A DNA stretch of 64,000 nt from Neorhizobium huautlense (lineage in GTDB: Bacteria; Pseudomonadota; Alphaproteobacteria; Rhizobiales; Rhizobiaceae): NCBI RefSeq assembly GCF_002968575.1, contig NZ_PVBM01000017.1, forward strand, positions 1 through 64,000, in the 5' to 3' direction. The position numbers and the translations under genes are program-made. The notes beneath the pieces are model-generated. The model was not told the DNA's origin, searched no databases, and saw nothing but the letters and a program-made list of their open reading frames with translations. This document shows, piece by piece, positions 24,355-31,650 of this stretch (position 1 is the first letter of the stretch; each line of letters opens with the position of its first letter).

Positions 24355-25670
24355 ACGAACAGCTTCGCGTCCTTGTTGTTTCGCATGGGCACCCGACTGT
24401 CTCGCTCGGCGGGGCGGAAATCGCCTCCCATAACCTGCATCGCGGCCTGAATGCATTACCGAACGTGCAATCGGTTTATCTCGCCCGCGTTGGCCATCCG
24501 GTGCCGCGTCATGCGGCATCGGCGCTGATGAGCCTGCGCCTTGCCGAGGATGAGCTCCTGTTCCACGCGGACGACTACGACCACTTCTTCCTGTCCAACG
24601 GCGATACCCAGTCGATCACCCGCGACCTCCTGCGTTTCGCGCGCGATCTCAGGCCTCATGTCGTGCATTTTCATCACGTGCTGGGCATCGGTCTCGAAGC
24701 CCTCTATGCCCTGAGAGAGGCGTTTCCGCACGCAGCCATCGTGGTGACGTTCCACGAATACCTGTCCATCTGCCACAATCACGGACAGATGGTGAAACGG
24801 CCCTCCGGCCAGCTCTGCGAAACGGCGTCCCCCGTCGCCTGCCACGGTTGCTTTCCCGACATTCCCGTCTCTCGCTTCCTGAAACGGGAAGTGTTTGCGC
24901 GCGGGATGCTCGGCCTTGCCGACGCTTTCATCTCACCCAGCCGGTTCCTGGTGGAGCGCTATGCCACATGGGGCATCGAAAAGGACAAGTTCACCGTCAT
25001 CGAAAACGGCATCGCCGCGGAAACATCCGCACCCGCGCGGGAGATGCAGGGTCCGAACCCGCGCCGCAACCGCTTCGCCTATTTCGGCCAGATGACCCCC
25101 TTCAAGGGCGCCGACGTCCTGGTCGATGCCGTTACCCGCATTCCCAAGGAAATATGGGGGGAGGATTCCTGCCTGATGATCTTCGGCGCCAATCTCGAAC
25201 GGCAGCCGATCGAATTCCAGGAGCGGATGAAAAAGCTGATCGCGGATGCCGGTCACCGCGTCCGCTTCTACGGCGCCTATCAGAACGCGGACGTGCCGCG
25301 GCTCATGCGTTCGGTCGACTGGGTGGTCCTGCCGTCGATCTGGTGGGAGAATTCGCCCGTCGTGATCCAGGAGGCCCTACTTCATCGTCGGCCGATGATC
25401 TGCTCCGACATCGGCGGGATGGCCGAGAAGGTGCGGGACGGAAAGGATGGCCTCCACTTCCGCGCCGGCAGCAGCCAGGACCTTGCGGACCGTATCGTCG
25501 AGGTCCTGGGCGACAACCGGACCTGGGAGCGGCTGCGAGGCTCTATGCGGCGGCCCTCCGACCACCTTGCCTGCGCGAGCGACCACGTCAAGCTCTATCG
25601 CGCGCTGCTGCGGCGGAAGCTCGATGCTGCAATGACCGAGAGCCCCGCGCTTCTCTCGCACGCGCTTTGA
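24351..25670 (+). CDS. wgeG: Family 4 glycosyltransferase
   Basis: This 439-aa GT-B fold enzyme begins MNEQLRVLVVSHGHPTVSLGG, and its C-lobe shows FAYFGQMTPFKGADVLVDAV and PSIWWENSPVVIQEALLHRRPMICSDIGG, the EX7E motif region. It is paralogous to the enzyme at 20072 and shares the cysteine pattern CHNHGQM, then CETASPVACHGCFPDIPVSRF. ATG 24351 overlaps the stop of the preceding gene, so it is the last member of the chain of overlapping wge-like genes. By order it matches wgeG (expE7). The acceptor and donor sugars are unknown, but the paralogy suggests related linkages. Confidence 0.84.
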   Translation: MNEQLRVLVVSHGHPTVSLGGAEIASHNLHRGLNALPNVQSVYLARVGHPVPRHAASALMSLRLAEDELLFHADDYDHFFLSNGDTQSITRDLLRFARDLRPHVVHFHHVLGIGLEALYALREAFPHAAIVVTFHEYLSICHNHGQMVKRPSGQLCETASPVACHGCFPDIPVSRFLKREVFARGMLGLADAFISPSRFLVERYATWGIEKDKFTVIENGIAAETSAPAREMQGPNPRRNRFAYFGQMTPFKGADVLVDAVTRIPKEIWGEDSCLMIFGANLERQPIEFQERMKKLIADAGHRVRFYGAYQNADVPRLMRSVDWVVLPSIWWENSPVVIQEALLHRRPMICSDIGGMAEKVRDGKDGLHFRAGSSQDLADRIVEVLGDNRTWERLRGSMRRPSDHLACASDHVKLYRALLRRKLDAAMTESPALLSHAL

Positions 25671-25776
25671 CGGCTCTCGTCTCGGGACCGTTGGAAAGGC
25701 TTTGGTCGCCGGAAGAGCGATCGACCGAACCCTTAAGCATTCGTTCGCAAGCTCATATGAAATGGAGGCTTCCTAC

Positions 25777-26664
25777 ATGCACATGAAAGTCCGCAAGGCC
25801 ATCATTCCCGCCGCCGGTTTTGGAACGAGGATGCTGCCTGCAACCAAGAGCGTTCCCAAGGAACTGCTGCCCGTCGTCGACCGGCCAATCCTCGATTACA
25901 TCGTCGCGGAAGCCTTCGCGTCGGGGATAGAGCATATCGTCATCGTCACCGGTCGCATGAAAGGTGCGATCGAGGACTATTTCGACCACGCCTTCGAAAT
26001 CGACGCCTGCCTGCGCAGCGCCGGCAAGCACGGTCTGGCCGACCGGATGACCCAGGGCACGCCGGACACCGGGAGCATTTCCTTCGTCCGTCAGCAGCAG
26101 GCGCGCGGCCTGGGACACGCTGTATGGACGGCCCGCCAGATCGTCGGCGACGAACCCTTTGCCGTCCTGCTCCCCGACATGCTGATGGTCAACGACGAAT
26201 CGTGCCTCAAGTCCATGATGCATCTCCATGACCGTCACGGCGGCAACATCGTCGCCGTGGAAAGATGCGCGCCCGAGGAGACCCACAAATTCGGGATCGT
26301 GTCACTTAAGTCCACGGCTGAAGGCCCGCTTGTGACCGGTCTCGTGGAAAAGCCGGCGCCCGGTAAGGCGCCGAGCAACCTCTTCATCTCAGGACGTTAC
26401 ATCCTGCAGCCGGAAATCTTCGATCTGCTGGAGAACCAGACGCCGGGCGCCGGTGGCGAGATCCAGCTGACCGACGCCATGATCGCCCTGATGGGAACAC
26501 AGACGATCAGACCGTTCGAGTTCTGCGGCCGCACCTTCGATTGCGGTTCGCCCGCCGGCTTCGTCAGCGCCAACCTGCATATGGCCATTGCCCGCGCTGA
26601 TCTCGCCGATCATGTCAGTATGGAAATCGAGGCCCTGACCTCGGCGCGCAGGGCTGTCGCCTGA
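25777..26664 (+). CDS. galU: UTP-glucose-1-phosphate uridylyltransferase
   Basis: This 295-aa enzyme makes UDP-glucose from UTP and glucose 1-phosphate, the precursor for UDP-galactose and for most glucose-containing polymers. The nucleotide-binding signature AIIPAAGFGTRMLPATKSVP is followed by KELLPVVDRP, and LVEKP and GGEIQLTDAM appear in the expected order; length is normal for bacterial GalU. ATG 25777 follows GGAGG at eight bases, and an in-frame ATG at 25783 is also possible. It lies 106 bases after the last wge-like gene in the same direction. That links precursor supply to the locus and is not, as far as I recall, part of the S. meliloti cluster. Confidence 0.9.
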   Translation: MHMKVRKAIIPAAGFGTRMLPATKSVPKELLPVVDRPILDYIVAEAFASGIEHIVIVTGRMKGAIEDYFDHAFEIDACLRSAGKHGLADRMTQGTPDTGSISFVRQQQARGLGHAVWTARQIVGDEPFAVLLPDMLMVNDESCLKSMMHLHDRHGGNIVAVERCAPEETHKFGIVSLKSTAEGPLVTGLVEKPAPGKAPSNLFISGRYILQPEIFDLLENQTPGAGGEIQLTDAMIALMGTQTIRPFEFCGRTFDCGSPAGFVSANLHMAIARADLADHVSMEIEALTSARRAVA

Positions 26665-26680
26665 AAAACGCATTCGGAGA

Positions 26681-26704
26681 GGCCGCGGGTTTCAACCCGT
26701 GGCC
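26681..26704 (+). terminator. Strong hairpin after galU
   Basis: GGCCGCGGGTT (26681-26691) and AACCCGTGGCC (26694-26704) form an 11-bp stem with one G-T pair and a two-base gap. It follows the galU stop by 16 bases. There is no clear T-run, so termination may be incomplete. It lies in the 136-base gap between galU and the convergent hydrolase gene and could serve either side. Confidence 0.5.
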
Positions 26705-26800
26705 CGCTCGGCTATTCCGTTTCGCTCGCCTTCTCGGACCGGCCCCTTGTAGGAAGTTGCGTCAGCTGGCAGACTAGGCGCCCAACGGACCTGGCTGATC

Positions 26801-27757
26801 TTACGACTGTACCGCGCTCCGCGACCCGAGGCCGCGTGCGATACGGCCGTCCAGCTCCTCGATCCGCCGGGCAAAGCCGGCATTTCCCGGCTGGTATGTC
26901 ATCGCGTCCACAAGCATGGTCCGCGCCGTCGCGAGCTCCCCGTCACGAATGTGGCGATTGGCCCGATGATAAAGGAAATTCGCTCGCTCGACCGGAGAGA
27001 AGGCCGCGCCGAAATGTTCATGAAACCGGTCGGCCCAGGCGCCATGCCGAGCGATCGCGGCCACGGCGATCTGATAGGGTCGCATCGGCGCCGTAACCCG
27101 GGCGGCACGGGCGAGCGCGCGGAGACTTTGAACATCGTCTTTCCTGCAGGCTTCGATCAGTGCCAGGGCGCGTGCCGTTCCGGCGAACGCCCGGACTGTT
27201 CCATGGCCGGTCATATGCACTGGCACGAGACGCACGGCGTCCTGCGCCCTGCTGATCCGGACCGCATGCTGGTGATCCACCGCATGGAACGGATCGAAGA
27301 AAAGATAGGCCCGGCCAGCCGCGTGATCGGGCGCGATCCTCATGTTGGCGTGAAGTTCGGGTGAGAAATGTCGCGCAAACCTGCCGTCGAAAGGCACGGC
27401 TTTCGGGTCGATCGAGATCTGGGGACAGAAGGCGATCGCAACGTCGGCGTTGAAGCGCCTCCTATACCGCAAGGCCGCGTAACCGCCCTGGGAATGCCCG
27501 TAGAGGATCCGCTCCGGTGCGGCGCGAAGGATGGGCGCGACCGCCTCGACAGCCTTGACGACACTCGCCGCCGGGAACCAGTTTGGTCGTCGACTGATGA
27601 AGCCGAGGGCCGAGATATCAACCTTCTCGCAGAACCGCTGCCCCCAGAAGCGGCTGCCGTTCGCCTTCATTTCCATCTCGTTAAAGGTGACGAGAAGATA
27701 GGGAGATGATCCCGGACGATGTATCACTTCTAAATTTTCATCTGAAAATACCAGCAT
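26801..27757 (-). CDS. Alpha/beta hydrolase at the end of the polysaccharide locus
   Basis: This 318-aa protein has the nucleophile elbow YGHSQGGYAAL with Ser89 and a candidate catalytic His in HMTGHGTVRAF. The C-terminal third (about 200-318) is helical and repeat-like, possibly a TPR-type segment (ATARTMLVDAMTYQPGN). There is no signal peptide. It faces the galU gene and is preceded by a near-perfect copy of the locus palindrome at 27789, so it is likely coregulated with the polysaccharide genes. It may remove acyl groups from the polymer or be the counterpart of wgeH (expE8), but neither can be shown from sequence. Confidence 0.72.
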   Translation of the reverse strand: MLVFSDENLEVIHRPGSSPYLLVTFNEMEMKANGSRFWGQRFCEKVDISALGFISRRPNWFPAASVVKAVEAVAPILRAAPERILYGHSQGGYAALRYRRRFNADVAIAFCPQISIDPKAVPFDGRFARHFSPELHANMRIAPDHAAGRAYLFFDPFHAVDHQHAVRISRAQDAVRLVPVHMTGHGTVRAFAGTARALALIEACRKDDVQSLRALARAARVTAPMRPYQIAVAAIARHGAWADRFHEHFGAAFSPVERANFLYHRANRHIRDGELATARTMLVDAMTYQPGNAGFARRIEELDGRIARGLGSRSAVQS

Positions 27758-27788
27758 CCGGCTGCCCAGCAGTAATTATCGTAAAATA

Positions 27789-27809
27789 TACTTCAATATT
27801 TGAAATATA
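27789..27809. promoter_or_regulatory. Palindromic operator upstream of the alpha/beta hydrolase gene
   Basis: ATACTTCAA (27789-27797), TAT, TTGAAATAT (27801-27809): the arms differ from a perfect palindrome at one base and match the intact copy at 12661 in 17 of 18 arm positions. It is 32 bases upstream of the hydrolase ATG, within an AT-rich stretch, and marks the right border of the polysaccharide regulon. Confidence 0.65.
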
Positions 27810-28150
27810 CTATCCATCATCAAAATATGCGTAAAAACATGCTCGAAATCAACTACGGATTTATACTCCCCTCGGCTTGCTGCGGCAGGACATGAAGTCC
27901 GCGATGTGCCACGCACGGGCAAGTTTCTGCATATTTTTGGGCAAGAGGAATGCGCATCGAGTGGATAAGTACGCGACAGCTCGTTCATAAGAGGCTTGCG
28001 GCAGCATTTCGTTCCTGAGATCAATCCTTCCGTCGGCGGCTTCCATAACAGCTGCAAATTTTTGCTGCCCTTCCAAAAAGGGCTAGGATTGTCTGGTGAA
28101 TCGAGAGACAAAGACGGCCTTGTCTTATGCCACTGCTTCAGGATGTCCGC
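27810..28150. other. Intergenic region without a supportable gene
   Basis: This 341-base stretch lies between the polysaccharide locus and the FAH gene. A 71-codon leftward frame (27861-28076) exists, but it has no recognisable motif or ribosome binding site and is read as chance. The first part is AT-rich, like the operator next to it. CTTCCAAAAAGGGC near 28067 suggests no clear hairpin. Confidence 0.5.
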
Positions 28151-28837
28151 ATGCGCGCTACCGTAATCCCCGCCCCCCAACCCGTGCTTCTCGACGTCGA
28201 TGGGATGATGGAACAGTTTCCGGTGCGCCGGGTGTATTGCGTCGGCCGCAACTATGCCGACCATGCGATCGAAATGGGTCACGATCCGTCCCGCGAGCCG
28301 CCCTTCTTCTTTCAGAAGAACGCCGACAACCTCTACAACGGTGACACCTTCCCCTATCCATCGGCGTCGTCCAATGTCCATTACGAGGTCGAACTGGTGA
28401 TGGCCCTCGCCGAAGGCGGCGCGGGGATAGCGGTCGAGGATGCCCTCTCCAAGGTCTACGGTTACGCCGTCGGCGTGGATTTTACCCGCCGCGACCTGCA
28501 GGACAAGGCAAAGAAGATGAGCCGCCCCTGGGAGGCCGCCAAGGCCTTCGAGAAGTCTGGGCCCGTATCCGCCATCGTGCCGGCCGCCCGTATCGGCCAT
28601 CCCAAGACAGGCGCCGTATGGCTCGACGTCAACGGCACCCGCCGCCAATCGGGGGACCTCAACCAGATGATCTGGTCGCCCGCGGAAATCATCGCCGAAC
28701 TCTCAAGTTATTTCACTTTGGCGCCCGGCGACGTGATCATGACGGGAACGCCGGCGGGGGTTGGCGCGGTGGTCAAGGGTGATCAGGTAACTTGCGGCAT
28801 AGATGGCGTCGGTCAGCTGTCGTTGACGGTCGCCTGA
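28151..28837 (+). CDS. Fumarylacetoacetate hydrolase family protein
   Basis: This 228-aa FAH-fold enzyme likely hydrolyses a C-C bond in a small oxo-acid such as fumarylpyruvate or an acylpyruvate. Motifs visible are CVGRNYADHAIEMG, PFFFQKNADN, the metal-binding EVELVMAL, GYAVGVDFTRRDLQ and DVIMTGTPAGVG. These match the short single-domain members (YcgM/UGL type) in order and length. ATG 28151 is preferred over 28127 because AGGA precedes it at a suitable distance. It is 21 bases upstream of the hexapeptide-repeat gene in the same direction, so the two may be cotranscribed. The pathway is not evident locally. Confidence 0.87.
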   Translation: MRATVIPAPQPVLLDVDGMMEQFPVRRVYCVGRNYADHAIEMGHDPSREPPFFFQKNADNLYNGDTFPYPSASSNVHYEVELVMALAEGGAGIAVEDALSKVYGYAVGVDFTRRDLQDKAKKMSRPWEAAKAFEKSGPVSAIVPAARIGHPKTGAVWLDVNGTRRQSGDLNQMIWSPAEIIAELSSYFTLAPGDVIMTGTPAGVGAVVKGDQVTCGIDGVGQLSLTVA

Positions 28838-28858
28838 GATCGGCAAGGGAGGAAAACT

Positions 28859-29386
28859 ATGCCGCTTTACGCACTTGGAGAATTTCAGCCGAAGCTCCCT
28901 GCCCCGGATCGCTTTTGGATCGCCCCGGATGCGAGCGTGATCGGCAAGGTGGAGCTTGGCGAGGACGTCGGCATCTGGTTCGGCTCGGTCCTGCGCGGCG
29001 ACAACGAGCCGATCATCATCGGCGCAGGATCGAACATCCAGGAAGGCGTGATGATCCATACCGACCCGCGTTATCCGGTGAAGATCGACGAAGGCTGTAC
29101 CATCGGCCACCACGCCATCATCCACGGCTGTGTCATCGGCGACAACTCGCTGGTCGGCATGGGGGCGACGATCCTGAACGGTGCGAAGATCGGCAGGAAC
29201 TGCCTGATCGGCGCCAACGCCCTCATCACCGAAGGCAAGGAATTTCCCGACAACTCCCTCATCGTCGGCTCACCGGCAAAAGTCATCCGCACCCTGGACG
29301 ACGAGGCAGTCGAGAAGTTGAGGCAGTCCGCCCTGCGCTATATCGAGAACTGGAAGCGCTTCGCCCGCGACCTGCGGCAGCTCTAG
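28859..29386 (+). CDS. Gamma-carbonic-anhydrase-like hexapeptide protein
   Basis: This 175-aa left-handed beta-helix protein is of the YrdA/PaaY/CaiE group. It shows isoleucine- and valine-led hexapeptides (IGKVELGEDVGIW, CTIGHHAIIHGCVIGDNSLVGMG) and the metal-ligand histidines in the IHTD and GHHAIIHG segments, followed by a C-terminal helix. Family members bind zinc or a similar metal, and some have carbonic anhydrase activity. The gene ends in TAG on a CTAG shared with the convergent zur gene, so the two stop codons overlap. The proximity to zinc-uptake genes is suggestive only. Confidence 0.88.
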   Translation: MPLYALGEFQPKLPAPDRFWIAPDASVIGKVELGEDVGIWFGSVLRGDNEPIIIGAGSNIQEGVMIHTDPRYPVKIDEGCTIGHHAIIHGCVIGDNSLVGMGATILNGAKIGRNCLIGANALITEGKEFPDNSLIVGSPAKVIRTLDDEAVEKLRQSALRYIENWKRFARDLRQL

Positions 29387-29808
29387 GCAGCGCAGGCGCT
29401 GCACAGCCCGCGGATCTCGATCGTCGTCTTGGCAGGCTTAAAGCCCTTGCGTTTCGCCCAATCGCTCAGGCGATGGTCCACCTCGTGGTCGTGGAACTCC
29501 GAGACATGGCCGCAGCTTTCGCAGATCGCGAAGGCGACCGAGCCGTGGCCATGACCATGCCCGCAGCATTCGCTTTCCGGATGGGCGCAGGCGACGAAGG
29601 CATTGAGGCTTTCCAGCCGATGCACCATGCCGAATTCCAGAAGCTTGTCGAGCGCTCGATAGACCTGCAGCGGCGCCCGAAAACCGTGGTCACGCAGCTT
29701 GTCGAGGATCGTGTAGGCGCTCATCGGCGCGTCGGTGCGGTTGAGTACGTCGAAGACGAGCGACTGGTTCTTGGTCAATACCGGGGCGGATACTGGTGCG
29801 TTCATCAT
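29383..29808 (-). CDS. zur: Zinc uptake regulator (Fur family)
   Basis: This 141-aa Fur-family repressor senses zinc and shuts off zinc import. The N-terminal winged helix is followed by a dimerisation domain with zinc ligands visible as CAHPESECCGHGHGHG, the CESCGH pair and the C-terminal CSAC pair. An open frame reaches far upstream inside znuB, but ATG 29808 follows AAGGAG and overlaps the znuB stop in ATGA, so it is chosen. It is the last gene of the znuC-znuB-zur operon, so the regulator is made with the importer it controls. Two palindromes fitting its operators lie at 31591 and 31612. Confidence 0.9.
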   Translation of the reverse strand: MMNAPVSAPVLTKNQSLVFDVLNRTDAPMSAYTILDKLRDHGFRAPLQVYRALDKLLEFGMVHRLESLNAFVACAHPESECCGHGHGHGSVAFAICESCGHVSEFHDHEVDHRLSDWAKRKGFKPAKTTIEIRGLCSACAA

Positions 29809-30629
29809 CGCACTCCTTGGTTGCCGGCCTTCTCGGCCGTATTTTTCCCCAGGGCCGGGAAAAGGCTTAGAACGAAAAGTAGGAGCGCTGCGACCACGAT
29901 TGAAGGCCCCGATGGCGTGTCGTAGTGCAGCGAGCCGAACAATCCGCCGATCACGGCGAAGGCGCCGATCAGCGAAGCCAGCACCGCCATCACCTCCGGA
30001 CTGGACGAAAACCGTCGTGCGGTCGCCGCTGGAATGATCAGGAGCGAGGTGATCAGCATGATGCCGACGATCTTCATGGCGATCGCGATGACCAGCGCCA
30101 TCAGCAGCATGAAGAAAAGCCGCGCCCGCGCCGGTTTCATGCCTTCGGCCTCCGCCACGTCCTCGCTGACCGTCGACGCGATCAGCGGACGCCATAGAAA
30201 GGCAAGCGCTGTGAGCACCACCGCGCCGCCGCCCCAGATGAGCCCGATGTCGCCTGGTGTGACCGCCAGGATATCGCCGAACAGGAAGGCGATGAGATCG
30301 ATCCGCACCCAGGTCATGAAGGCGACGAGCACCAGACCGATCGCGAGGGCGGAATGGGAAAGGATGCCGAGCAGCGCATCGGCCGAAAGCGATTGGCGCC
30401 GCTGCAGCATCAGAAGGAGCAGGGAAACCGCGACCGCAACCCCGAAAACCGTGACCAGCAGGTTGATCCCGAAGAAAAGCGACAGCGCGACACCCAGCAA
30501 TGCCGAATGCGCCATGGTGTCGCCGAAATAGGCCATCCGCCGCCAGACGACGAAACAGCCGAGCGGTCCGGCGGTCAATGCCACACCGACGCCTGCCAGC
30601 AGTGCGCGGGTGAAGAAATCGTCAAGCAC
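29805..30629 (-). CDS. znuB: Zinc ABC transporter permease
   Basis: This 274-aa inner-membrane protein has about eight hydrophobic segments and the ABC-3 family pattern (LLAGVGVALTAGPLGCFVVWRRMAYFGDTMAHSALLGVAL near the N-terminus, GIMLITSLLIIPAATAR further on). It forms the channel for zinc delivered by ZnuA. The GTG start at 30629 follows GGAG at five bases and overlaps the end of znuC by eight bases. The longer frame starting at 30863 is only a shadow of the histidine-rich znuC tail. It ends overlapping zur in ATGA. Confidence 0.9.
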   Translation of the reverse strand: MLDDFFTRALLAGVGVALTAGPLGCFVVWRRMAYFGDTMAHSALLGVALSLFFGINLLVTVFGVAVAVSLLLLMLQRRQSLSADALLGILSHSALAIGLVLVAFMTWVRIDLIAFLFGDILAVTPGDIGLIWGGGAVVLTALAFLWRPLIASTVSEDVAEAEGMKPARARLFFMLLMALVIAIAMKIVGIMLITSLLIIPAATARRFSSSPEVMAVLASLIGAFAVIGGLFGSLHYDTPSGPSIVVAALLLFVLSLFPALGKNTAEKAGNQGVR

Positions 30630-31551
30630 GATCGCTCCTCCCGTCTGCGGTGGGCGCATGGTGGGCGTGATCATGTCCGACATGGCCATGTTGATGGTGA
30701 TCATGGCTATGATCGTGATGGTGGTCGTGAGCGTCGTGGTGGTGTCCGTCGTCCGGATGGCAGTGATCGGTGATCGAGCCGTCCCCGTGCATGACGCGAC
30801 CATCCGGCAGGTGGGTGTGGTCGTGATGATGGCTGTAGACCGCCAGCGAGCGGGAGTGACCACCGAAGAGCTTCAGATAGTCGGCGCTCTGGCTGACGAC
30901 CTCCGGCGTCCCGCGGCAGCAGACATGGCCGTTCAGGCAGATCACTGTATCCGTACCGGCCATGACCATGTGCAGGTCGTGCGAGATCATCAGGATACCG
31001 CAGCCGGTCGAATTGCGGATCTCGCGGATCAGTTCGTAAAGGGCGCTCTCACCCGCGAAATCGACGCCCTGCACAGGCTCGTCCAATACCATGAGATCCG
31101 GCTTCCGGGCGATCGCACGGGCAAGCAAAGCCCGCTGGAATTCGCCTCCCGAGAGATGACGGACCTCGGCATCGACCAGATGCGGAATGCCGGTCGCCTT
31201 CAGCGCGGCAGCCAATTCGATATCGGGAAGCGGCCCGGTCAGCCGCATCAGGCGGCGGACCGAAAGCGGCATGGTCCAGTCGATCGCCAGTTTCTGCGGC
31301 ACATAACCGATCCGCAGGCCCTGCATCCGGTCGACGGCACCTTCGTCCGGCCTCAGCACGCCGATCGCCAGCTTCGCCGTCGTCGACTTTCCGGCGCCAT
31401 TTGGCCCTATCAGCGTCACGACCTCGCCGCGACGGATCGAAAAATCGACGCCGCGGACAAGCCAGCGGCCGTCGCGCCGAATCCCGGCATTGGCCAGCGA
31501 CACGAGCCGGTTCTCGGATTGGGCCCCCAGAGCCCGATCGGTCATCAGCAT
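30622..31551 (-). CDS. znuC: Zinc ABC transporter ATP-binding protein with His-rich tail
   Basis: This roughly 309-aa ATPase has GPNGAGKSTTAKL (Walker A), LSGGEFQRALLARAIA (signature) and LMVLDEPVQGVD (Walker B), and energises ZnuB. After the ATPase domain comes a tail of about 75 residues with some 25 histidines and many aspartates, which could bind or buffer zinc at the cytoplasmic face. ATG 31551 follows GGAAAAA; ATG 31545 and 31584 are alternatives. It is the first gene of a leftward operon with znuB and zur. A Zur-box-like palindrome begins 40 bases upstream of the chosen start. Confidence 0.88.
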   Translation of the reverse strand: MLMTDRALGAQSENRLVSLANAGIRRDGRWLVRGVDFSIRRGEVVTLIGPNGAGKSTTAKLAIGVLRPDEGAVDRMQGLRIGYVPQKLAIDWTMPLSVRRLMRLTGPLPDIELAAALKATGIPHLVDAEVRHLSGGEFQRALLARAIARKPDLMVLDEPVQGVDFAGESALYELIREIRNSTGCGILMISHDLHMVMAGTDTVICLNGHVCCRGTPEVVSQSADYLKLFGGHSRSLAVYSHHHDHTHLPDGRVMHGDGSITDHCHPDDGHHHDAHDHHHDHSHDHHQHGHVGHDHAHHAPTADGRSDRA

Positions 31552-31590
31552 GTTTTTTCCAAAAATCCTGTTGTCAGCCCTCATGGCACA

Positions 31591-31605
31591 CGTTATAGCA
31601 TAACG
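31591..31605. promoter_or_regulatory. Zur-box-like palindrome 1 (znuC side)
   Basis: CGTTAT (31591-31596), AGC, ATAACG (31600-31605) form a perfect 6-3-6 palindrome in the 99-base gap between divergent znuC and znuA. It matches the GTTATA/TATAAC core known for Zur operators in proteobacteria, and it sits where the znuCB-zur promoter would be. Confidence 0.65.
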
Positions 31606-31611
31606 CAATTG

Positions 31612-31628
31612 ATGTAATAACATTACAT
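31612..31628. promoter_or_regulatory. Zur-box-like palindrome 2 (znuA side)
   Basis: ATGTAAT (31612-31618), AAC, ATTACAT (31622-31628) is a perfect 7-3-7 palindrome 22 bases before the znuA ATG. Together with the first palindrome it gives each divergent zinc-uptake unit its own candidate operator. It departs more from the usual Zur core than the first site. Confidence 0.55.
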
Positions 31629-31650
31629 ATCAAAACAAGGAAGCCATGCC

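Noticed and set aside
27776..28648. 290-codon leftward open frame opposite the FAH gene
   Set aside because: It is the antisense shadow of a well-supported FAH-family gene; its sequence has no family motif and a composition typical of reversed GC-rich coding DNA.
30610..31617. 335-codon rightward open frame opposite znuC
   Set aside because: Antisense to a clear ABC ATPase with all nucleotide-binding motifs; the low-complexity start mirrors the histidine-rich tail.
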